Below are positions 54,862 through 62,754 of a stretch of DNA of 64,000 bases, piece by piece; the stretch's first letter is position 1, and every line of letters begins with the position of its first letter. Position numbers and translations under genes: made by a program. The stretch lies in assembly GCA_002412925.1 (NCBI GenBank), contig DHVZ01000037.1, positions 224,879 to 288,878 on the forward strand, in the 5' to 3' direction. Source of the stretch: Anaerolineales bacterium UBA5195. Lineage in GTDB: Bacteria; Chloroflexota; Anaerolineae; Anaerolineales; Villigracilaceae. The notes beneath the pieces are model-generated. The model was not told where the DNA came from. It made no database searches and saw nothing but the letters and a program-made list of their open reading frames with translations.

Positions 54862-56214
54862 ATGGCTAAAAAAACTCCTGAACCTACTACCGCACCCCGC
54901 GAGCGGGCTTTCCTGGTCGGGGCAGAAATCTATCAAGAAAAAAACCTGCTTTCGCTCGCAGACTCCCTGACGGAACTGGCCTTGCTGGCCGATACCGCCG
55001 GGCTGGATGTCGTTGGCGAAATGACCCAGAAAATGGACCGCGCCCACCCCCAGACCTATATCGGCTCGGGCAAGGTGGAAGAGCTGAAAACGCTCTGTGA
55101 AGAGACCCTGGCAAGCGTAGTAGTCTTTGACAACGAACTGAATCCCCGCCACCAGCGTGAGTTGGAAGAATTGCTGACCCCCAACGTACGCGTCATGGAT
55201 CGCACGGCCCTGATCCTCGACATTTTTGCCCAACATGCGCATACCGCCGAAGGCATTTTGCAGGTGGAACTGGCTCAATACCAATATTACCTGCCGCGTC
55301 TCACCCGTCAGTGGACCCATCTCGCGCGCCAGGCTGGCGGCGGCGGTGGCCGCTCCGGCGGGGTGGGCGGCGTGGGCCTGCGCGGCCCCGGCGAAACCCA
55401 GCTGGAAGTGGATCGCCGCCAAATCCGCACCAAAATAGCCCACCTGAAGAAAGAACTTATCAAGGTCAGCGAACACCGCCAGCGCTATCGCGCCCAGCGC
55501 AAGCGTTCCAAGATCCCAACGGTGGCGCTGGTGGGATATACCAACGCCGGAAAATCCACCTTGCTAAATCGGATCGCCAAGGCAGATGTCTACGCCGCAA
55601 ACCAATTGTTCGCCACGCTCGATCCCACCACCCGCCGGGTGGAATTGCCCGGCGGTTACCAGGGACTGTTTACCGATACCGTTGGATTCATCCAAAAACT
55701 GCCCACCACCCTGGTGGAGGCCTTCCACGCCACACTGGAAGAAATCGCCGATGCGGAATTGCTGCTGCACGTGGTCGATCTTTCACACCCTAACGCGCTC
55801 GCGCAGTATGAATCCGTCCAACAGACCTTGAAAAAGATCGGCGCGGAGCATATCCCGGTTATCACGGCGCTGAACAAAATCGACCGCTTGAAAGGCCCTG
55901 AAGCTGCGCTGGAAGTTCTCGAAAACTATACCCAGGCCATCGCCATTTCGGCCAAGCTGGGCAATGGCCTGCCTGAACTGATCCAAAAAGTGAAGGAAGA
56001 GCTTTACGAGACCTTTGCGCCAATCAAGGTCTTCTTGCCTTACCAGCAGGGACAGTTGATTTCGATGTTTCACGAGGCCGGTCAGATCGACCGGATTGAG
56101 CATACCCGCGGAGGTGTCATGATCCACGGACGCATCCCCGGACGACTGGCAGCGCAGTTCAACGAATGGAAAGCCAGCCATCCCCCGAAGGAACTGGAGG
56201 AAGCAGAAATATGA
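54862..56214 (+). CDS. hflX: ribosome-associated GTPase HflX
   Basis: Binds the large ribosomal subunit and, in known cases, splits stalled ribosomes during stress. The 450-residue protein has the HflX N-terminal domain (residues about 1-200, with TYIGSGKVEEL, VVFDNELNPRHQRELEE, LTRQWTHLARQAGGGGGRSGG and GPGETQLEVDRR) and then a GTPase domain. In that domain G1 is GYTNAGKSTLLN (about 225-236), G3 DTVGFIQKLP and G4 NKID. A C-terminal region (QGQLISMFHEAGQIDRIEH) ends the protein. The start has no Shine-Dalgarno site and is preceded by a C/A-rich stretch that pairs with a leader ORF. The stop overlaps the next gene as ATGA. Confidence 0.94.
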   Translation: MAKKTPEPTTAPRERAFLVGAEIYQEKNLLSLADSLTELALLADTAGLDVVGEMTQKMDRAHPQTYIGSGKVEELKTLCEETLASVVVFDNELNPRHQRELEELLTPNVRVMDRTALILDIFAQHAHTAEGILQVELAQYQYYLPRLTRQWTHLARQAGGGGGRSGGVGGVGLRGPGETQLEVDRRQIRTKIAHLKKELIKVSEHRQRYRAQRKRSKIPTVALVGYTNAGKSTLLNRIAKADVYAANQLFATLDPTTRRVELPGGYQGLFTDTVGFIQKLPTTLVEAFHATLEEIADAELLLHVVDLSHPNALAQYESVQQTLKKIGAEHIPVITALNKIDRLKGPEAALEVLENYTQAIAISAKLGNGLPELIQKVKEELYETFAPIKVFLPYQQGQLISMFHEAGQIDRIEHTRGGVMIHGRIPGRLAAQFNEWKASHPPKELEEAEI

Positions 56215-56426
56215 TCGAATGGTTTTCAACTTTTCTTGATCACACTTCGGCGCACCTGGCCGACCGCAAAGGCCTGCTGCCGTTGGCTGGCATCGGGCTG
56301 ATCGTCCTGAACTTCCTTTTGGCCAGCCTCCTGCCCGCGGACTGGTTCATTGTCCGCACCAACCTGTTTCTGCACCTTGGCCTGTTGGTGGCCTTGTTCG
56401 GCCAGATGCTGGCCTGGGCCTTATAA
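56211..56426 (+). CDS. small membrane protein (71 aa), hypothetical
   Basis: A 71-residue protein starting MIEWFSTFLDHT, with two hydrophobic helices (GLLPLAGIGLIVLNFLLASL and LFLHLGLLVALFGQMLAWAL) separated by a short PADWFIVRTN loop, a hairpin topology. The ATG overlaps the hflX stop (ATGA), with GGAGG about 10 nt upstream, so it is almost certainly translated with hflX. I do not recognise the family. The coupling suggests a membrane partner connected with stress functions of HflX, or simply shared transcription. Confidence 0.75.
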   Translation: MIEWFSTFLDHTSAHLADRKGLLPLAGIGLIVLNFLLASLLPADWFIVRTNLFLHLGLLVALFGQMLAWAL

Positions 56427-56435
56427 GACATCCGA

Positions 56436-56462
56436 AAGGGCAGACCATGCGTCTGCCTTTTT
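56436..56462 (+). terminator. terminator after the small membrane protein gene
   Basis: GGCAGAC and GTCTGCC form a 7-bp stem with loop CATGC and five trailing T residues, ten bases past the stop codon. It ends the trmFO/hflX side of the plus-strand run. Confidence 0.8.
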
Positions 56463-56468
56463 ATATTC

Positions 56469-56493
56469 CGGGGCGACCCCAAGGATCGCCCCG
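56469..56493. repeat. CGGGGCGA palindrome upstream of pepF
   Basis: CGGGGCGA and TCGCCCCG form an 8-bp stem with a 9-nt loop. The GGGGCGA wording resembles the palindromes at 12-37 and 8743-8771, suggesting the same dispersed family. It lies 25 nt before the pepF start. Confidence 0.5.
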
Positions 56494-56518
56494 AATCATT
56501 TCACATTCAGGAGTCTCC

Positions 56519-58321
56519 ATGACCACCCCCCTTCCACACTGGGATCTGAGCAACGTTTTCCCGGCCATTGAATCGAAAGAATTCGACGCGGCGGTCGCGA
56601 ACGTCACAGGCCAGCTCGACGAGCTGGAAAAATATTTTGCCGAAAGAGTCAGCCAGGCTGACGCCAGGACGCCAACCCAGGAACTGGCAGCCGTTGTCGG
56701 TGGAGCCATCGACCGGTTCAACACCCTGCAGGAACTGGCCGGAACAATCCGCGCTTATCTTTACTCGTTCGTCTCGACCAACTCGCGCGATAAAGTTGCG
56801 ATGAAGAAAATGTCAGAGTTCGAGCAGCTCGGGGTGCGGATGCAAAACCTGGGGAACCAGTTCCAGGCCTGGGCTGGGAAGCTGGCGCCGGTCCTGGAAG
56901 CCGTGGTCGGGGCGAACCAGTCTGCCAAAGCCCACGCCTTCGCGCTGGAAGAGGCCGCCCGGCAGTCCAGGTACATGATGAGTGAAACCGAAGAATCCCT
57001 GGCGGCCGAACTCAGCCTGAGCGGCGCCAGCGCCTGGGGCAAATTGCAGGGCACGCTCACTTCGCAACTCTCAGTCGATTTCGAACTGGACGGCAAGATC
57101 GAGAAACTGCCAATGCCCACCCTGATCAACCTGCACAGCCATCCGGACGAATCTGTGCGCCGGCGCGCTTATGAAGCCGAAATGACAGCCTGGAAATCGG
57201 TGGAAGAGCCCCTGGCCGCCGCGCTGAACGGCATCAAAGGGACCTCCAATACGCTGAACAAACGCCGCGGACGCGAGGATGCCGTCCACCCCGCCATCGA
57301 CCTGGCGCGAATCGACCGCCCCACCCTCGAGGCCATGCTCTCGGCCATGCAGGATTCGTTCCCGGCTTTCCGGCGCTATTACAAGGCCAAGGCCAGGCGG
57401 CTCGGCAAGGAAAAACTGGCCTGGTGGGATTTGTTCGCCCCCGTCGGCGCATCGAACAAATCCTACAGCTGGGACGAAGCCCGCGAATTCATCCTGGCGA
57501 ACTTCAATAAATTCTCGCCCGGCCTGACGGACTTCGCCAGACGCGCCTTCGCGCAGAACTGGATCGACGCCGAACAGCGCGACGGAAAACGCGGCGGGGC
57601 CTTCTGCATGGAAGTTCCATCCGTCAAAGAGAGTCGCGTGCTCTGCAATTTTGACGGTACCCTCGACCAGGTCAGCACGATTGCGCACGAGCTTGGGCAC
57701 GCCTTTCACAATGAATGCGCTTACCAGGCCGGAAAGACTGTCCTGCAGCAGGATACGCCCATGACCCTGGCCGAAACCGCTTCGATCATGTGCGAAACCA
57801 TCATCATGGAAGCCCTCCTTGAGCAAACCAAAGACCCGGCAGAACAGCTCGCCATCCTGGAAACCCGCCTGGCCGGTGACGCGCAGGTGATTGTCGATAT
57901 CTACTCGCGTTACCTGTTTGAAAAGGAGATTTTCGAACGCCGCGCCGAATCTGAGTTAAGCGCTGACGAGCTGTGCGAAACGATGGAACGCGCCCAGAAA
58001 GCCACTTACGGCGACGGCCTGGACGAGCGCTACCTGATGAAATATATGTGGACCTGGAAACCACACTACTATTCAGACTCGCTACCCTTCTACAACTTTC
58101 CCTATGCCTTTGGCCTGCTCTTTGCCACCGGCCTGTATGCCATCTACCAGCAGCGCGGCGCGGAATTTTTGCCCGATTACGTCAACCTGCTGGCCAGCAC
58201 CGGCGAAGCACCTGCCGCCGACCTGGCCGCGCAGTTCGGGATCAACATCCGCGAAAAGAAGTTCTGGGCCGACAGCCTGAAGATCATCACGGACAAAATC
58301 GAGTTATACGAAAAGCTGTAA
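56519..58321 (+). CDS. pepF: oligoendopeptidase F, M3B family
   Basis: Cytoplasmic zinc endopeptidase that degrades short peptides. I start it at MTTPLPHWDLSNVFP, with GGAG 5 nt upstream, giving 600 residues, usual for PepF; an upstream ATG would be inside the preceding terminator region. The zinc motif HELGH is His390 to His394 in TIAHELGHAFHNE, and the third ligand glutamate lies in TLAETASIMCETI. The N-terminal PepF-type region begins WDLSNVFPAIESKEFD. HPAIDLARID and YLMKYMWTWKPHYYS also fit the M3B group. The gene stands alone between terminators. Confidence 0.95.
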   Translation: MTTPLPHWDLSNVFPAIESKEFDAAVANVTGQLDELEKYFAERVSQADARTPTQELAAVVGGAIDRFNTLQELAGTIRAYLYSFVSTNSRDKVAMKKMSEFEQLGVRMQNLGNQFQAWAGKLAPVLEAVVGANQSAKAHAFALEEAARQSRYMMSETEESLAAELSLSGASAWGKLQGTLTSQLSVDFELDGKIEKLPMPTLINLHSHPDESVRRRAYEAEMTAWKSVEEPLAAALNGIKGTSNTLNKRRGREDAVHPAIDLARIDRPTLEAMLSAMQDSFPAFRRYYKAKARRLGKEKLAWWDLFAPVGASNKSYSWDEAREFILANFNKFSPGLTDFARRAFAQNWIDAEQRDGKRGGAFCMEVPSVKESRVLCNFDGTLDQVSTIAHELGHAFHNECAYQAGKTVLQQDTPMTLAETASIMCETIIMEALLEQTKDPAEQLAILETRLAGDAQVIVDIYSRYLFEKEIFERRAESELSADELCETMERAQKATYGDGLDERYLMKYMWTWKPHYYSDSLPFYNFPYAFGLLFATGLYAIYQQRGAEFLPDYVNLLASTGEAPAADLAAQFGINIREKKFWADSLKIITDKIELYEKL

Positions 58322-58354
58322 GATAAGCGCGGGTCTCCTGACCCGCGCTTATCT
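58321..58354. terminator. strong hairpin after pepF
   Basis: AGATAAGCGCGGGTC and GACCCGCGCTTATCT form a perfect 15-bp stem with the loop TCCT and then TTTT. The first base is the last base of the pepF stop codon. It shares the core GGGTCTCCTGACCC with the next palindrome. Confidence 0.88.
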
Positions 58355-58368
58355 TTTAATTCGCCTTA

Positions 58369-58402
58369 GTTGCCCCGCAGGTCTCCCGACCTGCGGGGCA
58401 AC
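58369..58402. repeat. second palindrome of the GGTCTCC-GACC type
   Basis: GTTGCCCCGCAGGTC and GACCTGCGGGGCAAC form a perfect 15-bp stem with loop TCCC, 7 nt before the end of the convergent cytochrome-like gene. Its core AGGTCTCCCGACCT is close to that of the neighbouring hairpin, so both may be copies of one element acting as 3' ends. Confidence 0.7.
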
Positions 58403-58409
58403 TACCATT

Positions 58410-58898
58410 CTAATTATTCTGCGCCCCGGCGTTGATCCAATCAACCAATAATTTAAGCTGTTCGGCAGTCCATTTGTCACCGCGCTTGGGCATCTTTCCT
58501 GACTGGATGGATTGCACCAGTTTACTCTTGGCGGCTTCGCCCGGGGCAATCACCGCACCATTCTGGGAACCGGCCAGCAGGCTTTCGTAGGTTTTCAAAT
58601 CCAGGGCGCGTGAAGTCTTTTCACCACCATGGCAGGAAACACACGAATCCTGGAGCAAAGGCTGGATATCTACCGCAAAACTGACCGTCGCTGCCGCCAC
58701 CGGCTGGGCCGCGGGTAGAGCCGTAGGTTCGGTCGCTGCGGGAGTGCTGGCGGCCTCGGTCGGGGCGCTTGTCGCCGGCTGGACGGGCCGCGCTGCTACC
58801 ACGGGCGCTTCGGCCTGGGCAACTGGCTGGCTGCCACAAGCCGCGAGAATTGAAATCGCCAGGATACCCAGTGTCAGTAATTTAATTTGGTTAAGCAT
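58410..58898 (-). CDS. mono-haem cytochrome c-like lipoprotein
   Basis: A 162-residue exported protein. The signal peptide ends in the lipobox LAAC (Cys21). A linker of about 50 residues rich in Ala, Pro and Thr leads to a small cytochrome c-like domain with the haem motif CVSCH (residues 86-90) and a candidate axial Met136 in SGKMPKRG, as in the short cytochrome domains of planctomycete-type proteins. LLVDWINAGA ends the domain. AGGAGG precedes the ATG. It stands alone, so its redox partner is unknown. The Ser-Pro-Ala-rich linker suggests that the domain reaches away from the membrane. Confidence 0.88.
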   Translation of the reverse strand: MLNQIKLLTLGILAISILAACGSQPVAQAEAPVVAARPVQPATSAPTEAASTPAATEPTALPAAQPVAAATVSFAVDIQPLLQDSCVSCHGGEKTSRALDLKTYESLLAGSQNGAVIAPGEAAKSKLVQSIQSGKMPKRGDKWTAEQLKLLVDWINAGAQNN

Positions 58899-58957
58899 GA
58901 TGGTCTACCTCCTTTAATATGACATAATATATCTGATTAAGATAAGCAGAAGATGAA

Positions 58958-58987
58958 AAACGGCGGAGATTTTACTCTCCGCCGTTT
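58958..58987. terminator. terminator downstream of the flavin-reductase-like gene
   Basis: AAACGGCGGAGA and TCTCCGCCGTTT form a 12-bp stem with a 6-nt loop. The minus strand continues into TTC and the plus strand into CTTTTC, so it mainly serves the minus-strand gene ending at 59016. Confidence 0.8.
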
Positions 58988-59015
58988 CTTTTCGGGCTGG
59001 GTCAGAAGACCAGGG

Positions 59016-59540
59016 TCAGGCCGCCAGGTACTGCGGCTCGCCCATGACGGCCAGGATCTCGCCGTAATAGATGCGGTGGTAGTCGTGGTTCGGGTATTTC
59101 TTCTCAATCATCGGATGCAGGAAATGATCTTGATCCAGGTCATCCCAATAGATTTTCTTGCACTCCAGCACCAATTCAGCCTGGGCATAACTGGGAGCGG
59201 CCACCCGCATGGAAGGGGCCACAGTCAGCCCCGAAGCGGTGATTTTATCCCCATCCCGGCCAGATTTGGTGCCGAGGAGATTAAGCGCCCGGGAATACTC
59301 ACCCGGGAAAGCGCAGACCGTGAAGGTCTCGTACTGCTCCATGAATTCATAGGTGTAACGCACCGGGCGGACAACCACCTGCACAAAGGGCAGTCCCCAC
59401 ATCACGCCCAGGCTGCCCCAGCCGACCGTCATGGCATTGTAACGGTCAGCGCTGAAATCACCGGAAGTGAGCAAGAGTTCTTCCCAGATGAACTGGGGGC
59501 GAAGGCCAAGTTTTTCGATGGGAATGAGTTGACGGGTCAT
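59016..59540 (-). CDS. flavin reductase-like (FMN-binding split barrel) protein
   Basis: A 174-residue protein resembling the flavin reductase/DIM6-NTAB group: SADRYNAMTVGWGSLGVMWGLPFVQVVVRPVRYT (positions 59350-59450) matches the substrate-free segment where FMN usually binds, followed by FTVCAFPGEYSRALNLLGTKSGRDGDK and SYAQAELVLECKKIYW. It is probably an FMN-dependent oxidoreductase or accessory reductase; the partner is not identifiable. It begins 10 nt downstream of the stop of the PEP carboxykinase gene and may be read from the same transcript. Confidence 0.85.
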   Translation of the reverse strand: MTRQLIPIEKLGLRPQFIWEELLLTSGDFSADRYNAMTVGWGSLGVMWGLPFVQVVVRPVRYTYEFMEQYETFTVCAFPGEYSRALNLLGTKSGRDGDKITASGLTVAPSMRVAAPSYAQAELVLECKKIYWDDLDQDHFLHPMIEKKYPNHDYHRIYYGEILAVMGEPQYLAA

Positions 59541-59550
59541 GTCTGGTCAC

Positions 59551-61197
59551 TCAAATCTTCGGCCCGGCGTCGATGACTTCCTGCGGGGTCCCATTAGTAA
59601 ATTTGGCGAAGTTCTGGATGAAGCGCGAAGCCAGGTCCTTGTAGCGCTTGTCGTATTCCTCTCGGCTCGGCCAGCTTGACCAGGGTTCAAGCACCGATTC
59701 GGGCACCTCCGGGCAAGTTTTGGGCACTTCAAAGCCAAAGACCGGGTCCTGGTAATACTCGACATCCGCCAGTTTACCGGTCAATGCAGCGTTGAGCAGG
59801 TTGCGGGTATGGCGGATGCTGATCCGTTTACCAATCCCGTACGGCCCGCCCACCCAGCCGGTATTGACCAGCCAGCAGGTCACGCCATAGCGCTCGATCT
59901 TGCGCTTGAGCAGTTCGGCATACTTGTAGGGATGGTGCACCATGAACGGGCCGCCGAAACAGGCCGAGAAGGTGATTTCCGGTTCAGCGCCCAGACCTAC
60001 CTCGGTGCCTGCAATTTTGGCAGTGTAGCCCGAAATGAACTGGTAGAGGGCCTGGTTCGGGGTCAGCCGCGCGATGGGCGGCATCACGCCGCTGGCATCG
60101 CAGGTCAGCATGATCACATTCTTCGGGTGCCCGGCTTTCTTTTCCGGGACGGCATTATTGATGAATTCGAGCGGATACGAGGCGCGCGTATTCTCGGTGA
60201 TCGATTCATCGTCCAGGTCGATGTAACGCGTGACCGGGTCATAAGGCACGTTCTCCAGGATCGTCCCGTAGCGTTTGGTCGTGGCATAAATCTCCGGCTC
60301 AGCGGAGGCCGAAAGACCGATGACCTTGGCGTAACAGCCGCCCTCGATGTTGAAGACGCCTTCATCGCTCCAGCCATGCTCATCGTCGCCGATCAGGCTG
60401 CGGGTCGGGTCGGCGGAGAGGGTTGTCTTGCCGGTGCCGGAAAGGCCAAAGAACAGCGCCACATCATCCGGGTTGGCCGGGTTGACGTTGGCCGAACAGT
60501 GCATCGAAAGCACACCCTGCAGCGGCAGCAGGTAGTTCATAATCGTAAAGACCGACTTCTTGATTTCGCCCGCATAAGCCGTGTTACCGATGATCGCCAG
60601 CTTCTTCTCGAACGACAGGCAGATAAAGGTCTCGCTGACGGTATTATCGACGGCTGGCATGGCCTTGAAGGATGGCATGGCGATAATGGTAAATTCGGGC
60701 ACAAAGCGTTTGTATTCCTCGAGCGTTTGCGGCAGGATGAACATATTGCGCACGAACATGCTGTGCCAGGCCAGTTCGGTCACGAGGCGCACGGGCAGGC
60801 GGTAGTTCTCGTCCGCGCCGCCGTAGACATCCTGCACAAACACATCGCGCCCCTGTAGGAAACCCAACATGCGGGCATACAGTTCATCAAACTTGCCCGA
60901 CTCGATCGGGCGGTTGTAGATGCCCCACCAGATATTGTTCTCGGAATCGGTGGCGCGCACCACAAATTTATCGTTAGCCGAACGGGCGGTGTGTTTACCC
61001 GTATTGGCCAGGAATGGGCCGCCTACCGAGGTCGCGCCTTCGCCGCGGAAAATCGCCTCTTCATAGAGGGCTTCGGTCGCCAGGTTCCAATACGCCAGGC
61101 GCAAGTTGCCAACGCCGTGATTGGACAGGTTGTAATCCGCCTTGCGGATCTGGGCTACGCTTTCGGCGGGGGTTTTGATGTTGAGAAGATTATTCAT
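59551..61197 (-). CDS. pckA: phosphoenolpyruvate carboxykinase (ATP)
   Basis: Reversibly converts oxaloacetate and ATP to PEP, ADP and CO2 in gluconeogenesis. The 548-residue protein is of the ATP-dependent bacterial type: GAATSVGGPF-like GATSVGGPFLANTGKHTARSA (positions 60970-61040), YAGEIKKSVF with the substrate lysine, the P-loop GLSGTGKTTLS (residues 251-261), the kinase-2 segment LIGDDEHGW and NEGVFNIEGGCYAK-like sequence. RYGVTCWLVNTGWVGGPYG and KRISIRHTR follow. Length matches the family. It lies between an aspartate aminotransferase and a flavin-reductase-like gene on the same strand; with the aminotransferase it connects aspartate, oxaloacetate and PEP. Confidence 0.96.
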   Translation of the reverse strand: MNNLLNIKTPAESVAQIRKADYNLSNHGVGNLRLAYWNLATEALYEEAIFRGEGATSVGGPFLANTGKHTARSANDKFVVRATDSENNIWWGIYNRPIESGKFDELYARMLGFLQGRDVFVQDVYGGADENYRLPVRLVTELAWHSMFVRNMFILPQTLEEYKRFVPEFTIIAMPSFKAMPAVDNTVSETFICLSFEKKLAIIGNTAYAGEIKKSVFTIMNYLLPLQGVLSMHCSANVNPANPDDVALFFGLSGTGKTTLSADPTRSLIGDDEHGWSDEGVFNIEGGCYAKVIGLSASAEPEIYATTKRYGTILENVPYDPVTRYIDLDDESITENTRASYPLEFINNAVPEKKAGHPKNVIMLTCDASGVMPPIARLTPNQALYQFISGYTAKIAGTEVGLGAEPEITFSACFGGPFMVHHPYKYAELLKRKIERYGVTCWLVNTGWVGGPYGIGKRISIRHTRNLLNAALTGKLADVEYYQDPVFGFEVPKTCPEVPESVLEPWSSWPSREEYDKRYKDLASRFIQNFAKFTNGTPQEVIDAGPKI

Positions 61198-61219
61198 AAT
61201 GTTTTCTCCGGTTTACCCT

Positions 61220-61285
61220 GTGCGGCGTGCGGCGTGCGCTGTGCGTCTACCCTGGACGCACTTCCGCACCACGCACTTCGCACGC
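61220..61285. repeat. imperfect GCGTGCGG-rich inverted repeat
   Basis: Short direct copies of GCGGCGTGC are followed by an inverted half with GACGCAC and CGCACCACGC, giving several alternative hairpins between the aspartate aminotransferase and pckA. It looks like a dispersed intergenic repeat and no gene is visible in it. Confidence 0.45.
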
Positions 61286-61288
61286 TTT

Positions 61289-62506
61289 TTAGAGCCAGTC
61301 TCGGATCATTTTCTTATCGCCAATATAGATTTCATTTGGCGAGGTCGGGTCCAGCGCCCACTTGATGCGCGCAATCCCTTCGGTCACATCCTTGACCGAA
61401 CCCGAAATCGACAGGCGGATATGCCCTTCCATCCCAAATTCCTTGCCTGGCACAGTCACCACGAAGGCTTTTTTGAGCAGGAATTTCGCAAGTTCCACGG
61501 AATTGCCATTGAACGCGCGCAAATCTGGCAGCGCGTAGAATGTCCCTTCCGGCCTGATCAGGCGCGCCCCACTGAACGTCCGCATTTCTTGCAGCAGCAC
61601 AGCGCGGTTATTCTCGATTTGGAGCCGGATGGCTTCGACGACCGTCTGCAGGCCATTCAAAGCCCCTTCAGCAGCCGCCTGGCTGACCGGCGAGACCCCG
61701 GAAGTGGTTTGCGCGGTGATATTGGTCATGACCCTGACAAGTTCCCGCGGGGCCGCCACCCACCCAACACGAAATCCAGTCATCCCGTAGACCTTGGCCA
61801 CGCCGTTGACTACGATGATGTGCGAGTCTTCCACATCCTTGTTGGTGAATTCATAGGCCGGGTGGGCCACTTTGCGATCGAAGACCAGCTTGTGGTAGAT
61901 ATCGTCGCAAACCATGTAAATGCCTTTGCGCTCGCAGAAATCAACAATCTTCTGAATCAGTTCCGGCGGATAGACCGCGCCGGACGGGTTGTTCGGGCTG
62001 TTAACGATGATCGCCCGCGTATAGCTCGTCGCCGCCAGTTCGATTTCCTCGAAAGTAGGGGTAAAAGTCCCGTCAGACGGCGTTACGATCACCGGCTTGC
62101 CATAGCACATCTTGATGATCTCTGGGTACGAAACCCAGTACGGCGCGAGAACAATGACTTCATCCTGCGGGTTCAGGATCGAGAAAAAGATATTGAACAA
62201 CGATTGCTTCGCCCCGTTTGTGATGATCACATTTTCAGGTGCAACCAGGCGGTTATAGTTTTCTTCAGTGTAGCGGATGACCGCTTTTTTGAGCGACAGC
62301 ACGCCGTCGGCAGGCGTATACTTGACTTCCCCGCTGGTCAGTTTGGCGGCCGAGGCCAGGATCGCGGCAATTGGGGTCTTGTTCTTGGGTTCGCCGATTC
62401 CCAGGTGAATGACCGCTTCGCCCCGTTCGCGCAACAAGCGCGCTTCCTCGTTGAGCGCCAGTGTCGGTGACTCGGCGATTTCACTGGCTAGTTTGCTGAT
62501 TCTCAT
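61289..62506 (-). CDS. aspartate aminotransferase-type class I aminotransferase
   Basis: A 405-residue PLP enzyme from MRISKLASEIAESPTLALNEEARLL; a longer frame would run through the leader region. LGIGEPKNKTP, the NSPNNPSGAVYPPEL substrate segment, VCDDIYHKLVF and a PLP-lysine region VNGVAKVYGMTGFRVGW are present. It belongs to the aspartate/prephenate aminotransferase subgroup, close to AspC/AspB-like enzymes of bacteria and archaea; the substituted V in GVAKVYG is a small departure from SLSKTYA. It probably interconverts aspartate and oxaloacetate, fitting pckA next door. A short ORF and terminator precede it, suggesting attenuation control. Confidence 0.88.
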   Translation of the reverse strand: MRISKLASEIAESPTLALNEEARLLRERGEAVIHLGIGEPKNKTPIAAILASAAKLTSGEVKYTPADGVLSLKKAVIRYTEENYNRLVAPENVIITNGAKQSLFNIFFSILNPQDEVIVLAPYWVSYPEIIKMCYGKPVIVTPSDGTFTPTFEEIELAATSYTRAIIVNSPNNPSGAVYPPELIQKIVDFCERKGIYMVCDDIYHKLVFDRKVAHPAYEFTNKDVEDSHIIVVNGVAKVYGMTGFRVGWVAAPRELVRVMTNITAQTTSGVSPVSQAAAEGALNGLQTVVEAIRLQIENNRAVLLQEMRTFSGARLIRPEGTFYALPDLRAFNGNSVELAKFLLKKAFVVTVPGKEFGMEGHIRLSISGSVKDVTEGIARIKWALDPTSPNEIYIGDKKMIRDWL

Positions 62507-62521
62507 CTTCCATTCCTTCTC

Positions 62522-62539
62522 CCTCTCCCACGCGAGAGG
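62522..62539. repeat. CCTCTC/GAGAGG hairpin before the aminotransferase
   Basis: CCTCTC and GAGAGG form a 6-bp hairpin, with wording akin to the REP-like spacers in the ilv-leu operon. It lies between the attenuator hairpin and the aminotransferase start. Confidence 0.4.
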
Positions 62540-62560
62540 ATGGCTAAGGTAGTTGGGTAG

Positions 62561-62598
62561 AAAACAAAACTGGTCAGGCGCCACAGCGCGCTGACCAG
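62561..62598 (-). terminator. candidate attenuator terminator before the aspartate aminotransferase
   Basis: On the minus strand CTGGTCAG plus an inner GCGC pair with GCGC plus CTGACCAG around a short TGTG loop, followed by TTTTGTTTT. It is 11 nt after the stop of a 15-codon ORF. GTCAGCGCC inside that ORF nearly repeats the 5' arm, so it could compete for the 3' arm. Confidence 0.7.
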
Positions 62599-62609
62599 AT
62601 ATAGCACGA

Positions 62610-62657
62610 CTACCGCCAAAGGGCGCTGACAATCGAGTTGTCAGGCAATCGTCTCAT
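62610..62657 (-). CDS. short leader ORF (15 aa) before the aspartate aminotransferase
   Basis: A 15-codon ORF, MRRLPDNSIVSALWR, with adjacent Asp and Asn codons but no long run of one residue. Its ATG lies 6 nt after a TATAAT box, so initiation may be leaderless. The terminator-like hairpin follows 11 nt after the stop. It could be a regulatory leader peptide linked to Asp/Asn supply, but the codon bias is weak evidence; chance is a real possibility. Confidence 0.4.
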   Translation of the reverse strand: MRRLPDNSIVSALWR

Positions 62658-62663
62658 AAAACA

Positions 62664-62669
62664 ATTATA
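62664..62669 (-). promoter_or_regulatory. -10 box of the aspartate aminotransferase leader
   Basis: Minus-strand TATAAT preceded by GTG, ending 6 nt before the leader-ORF ATG. A TTGACG (62695-62700) lies 25 nt upstream, too far for a normal spacer, so the -35 is unclear. Confidence 0.55.
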
Positions 62670-62754
62670 CACGCCCAGAGAAGAAAAAACATCACGTCAA
62701 ATGTCACTCGTTTTTCACTCAAGTCGGGGCTCTTCCCGGCTTGGCGGGAACAAG

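Noticed and set aside
59809..62470. Long plus-strand open frames opposite pckA and the aminotransferase
   Set aside because: The minus strand carries intact PEP carboxykinase and aminotransferase motifs; the plus frames have no recognisable domains.
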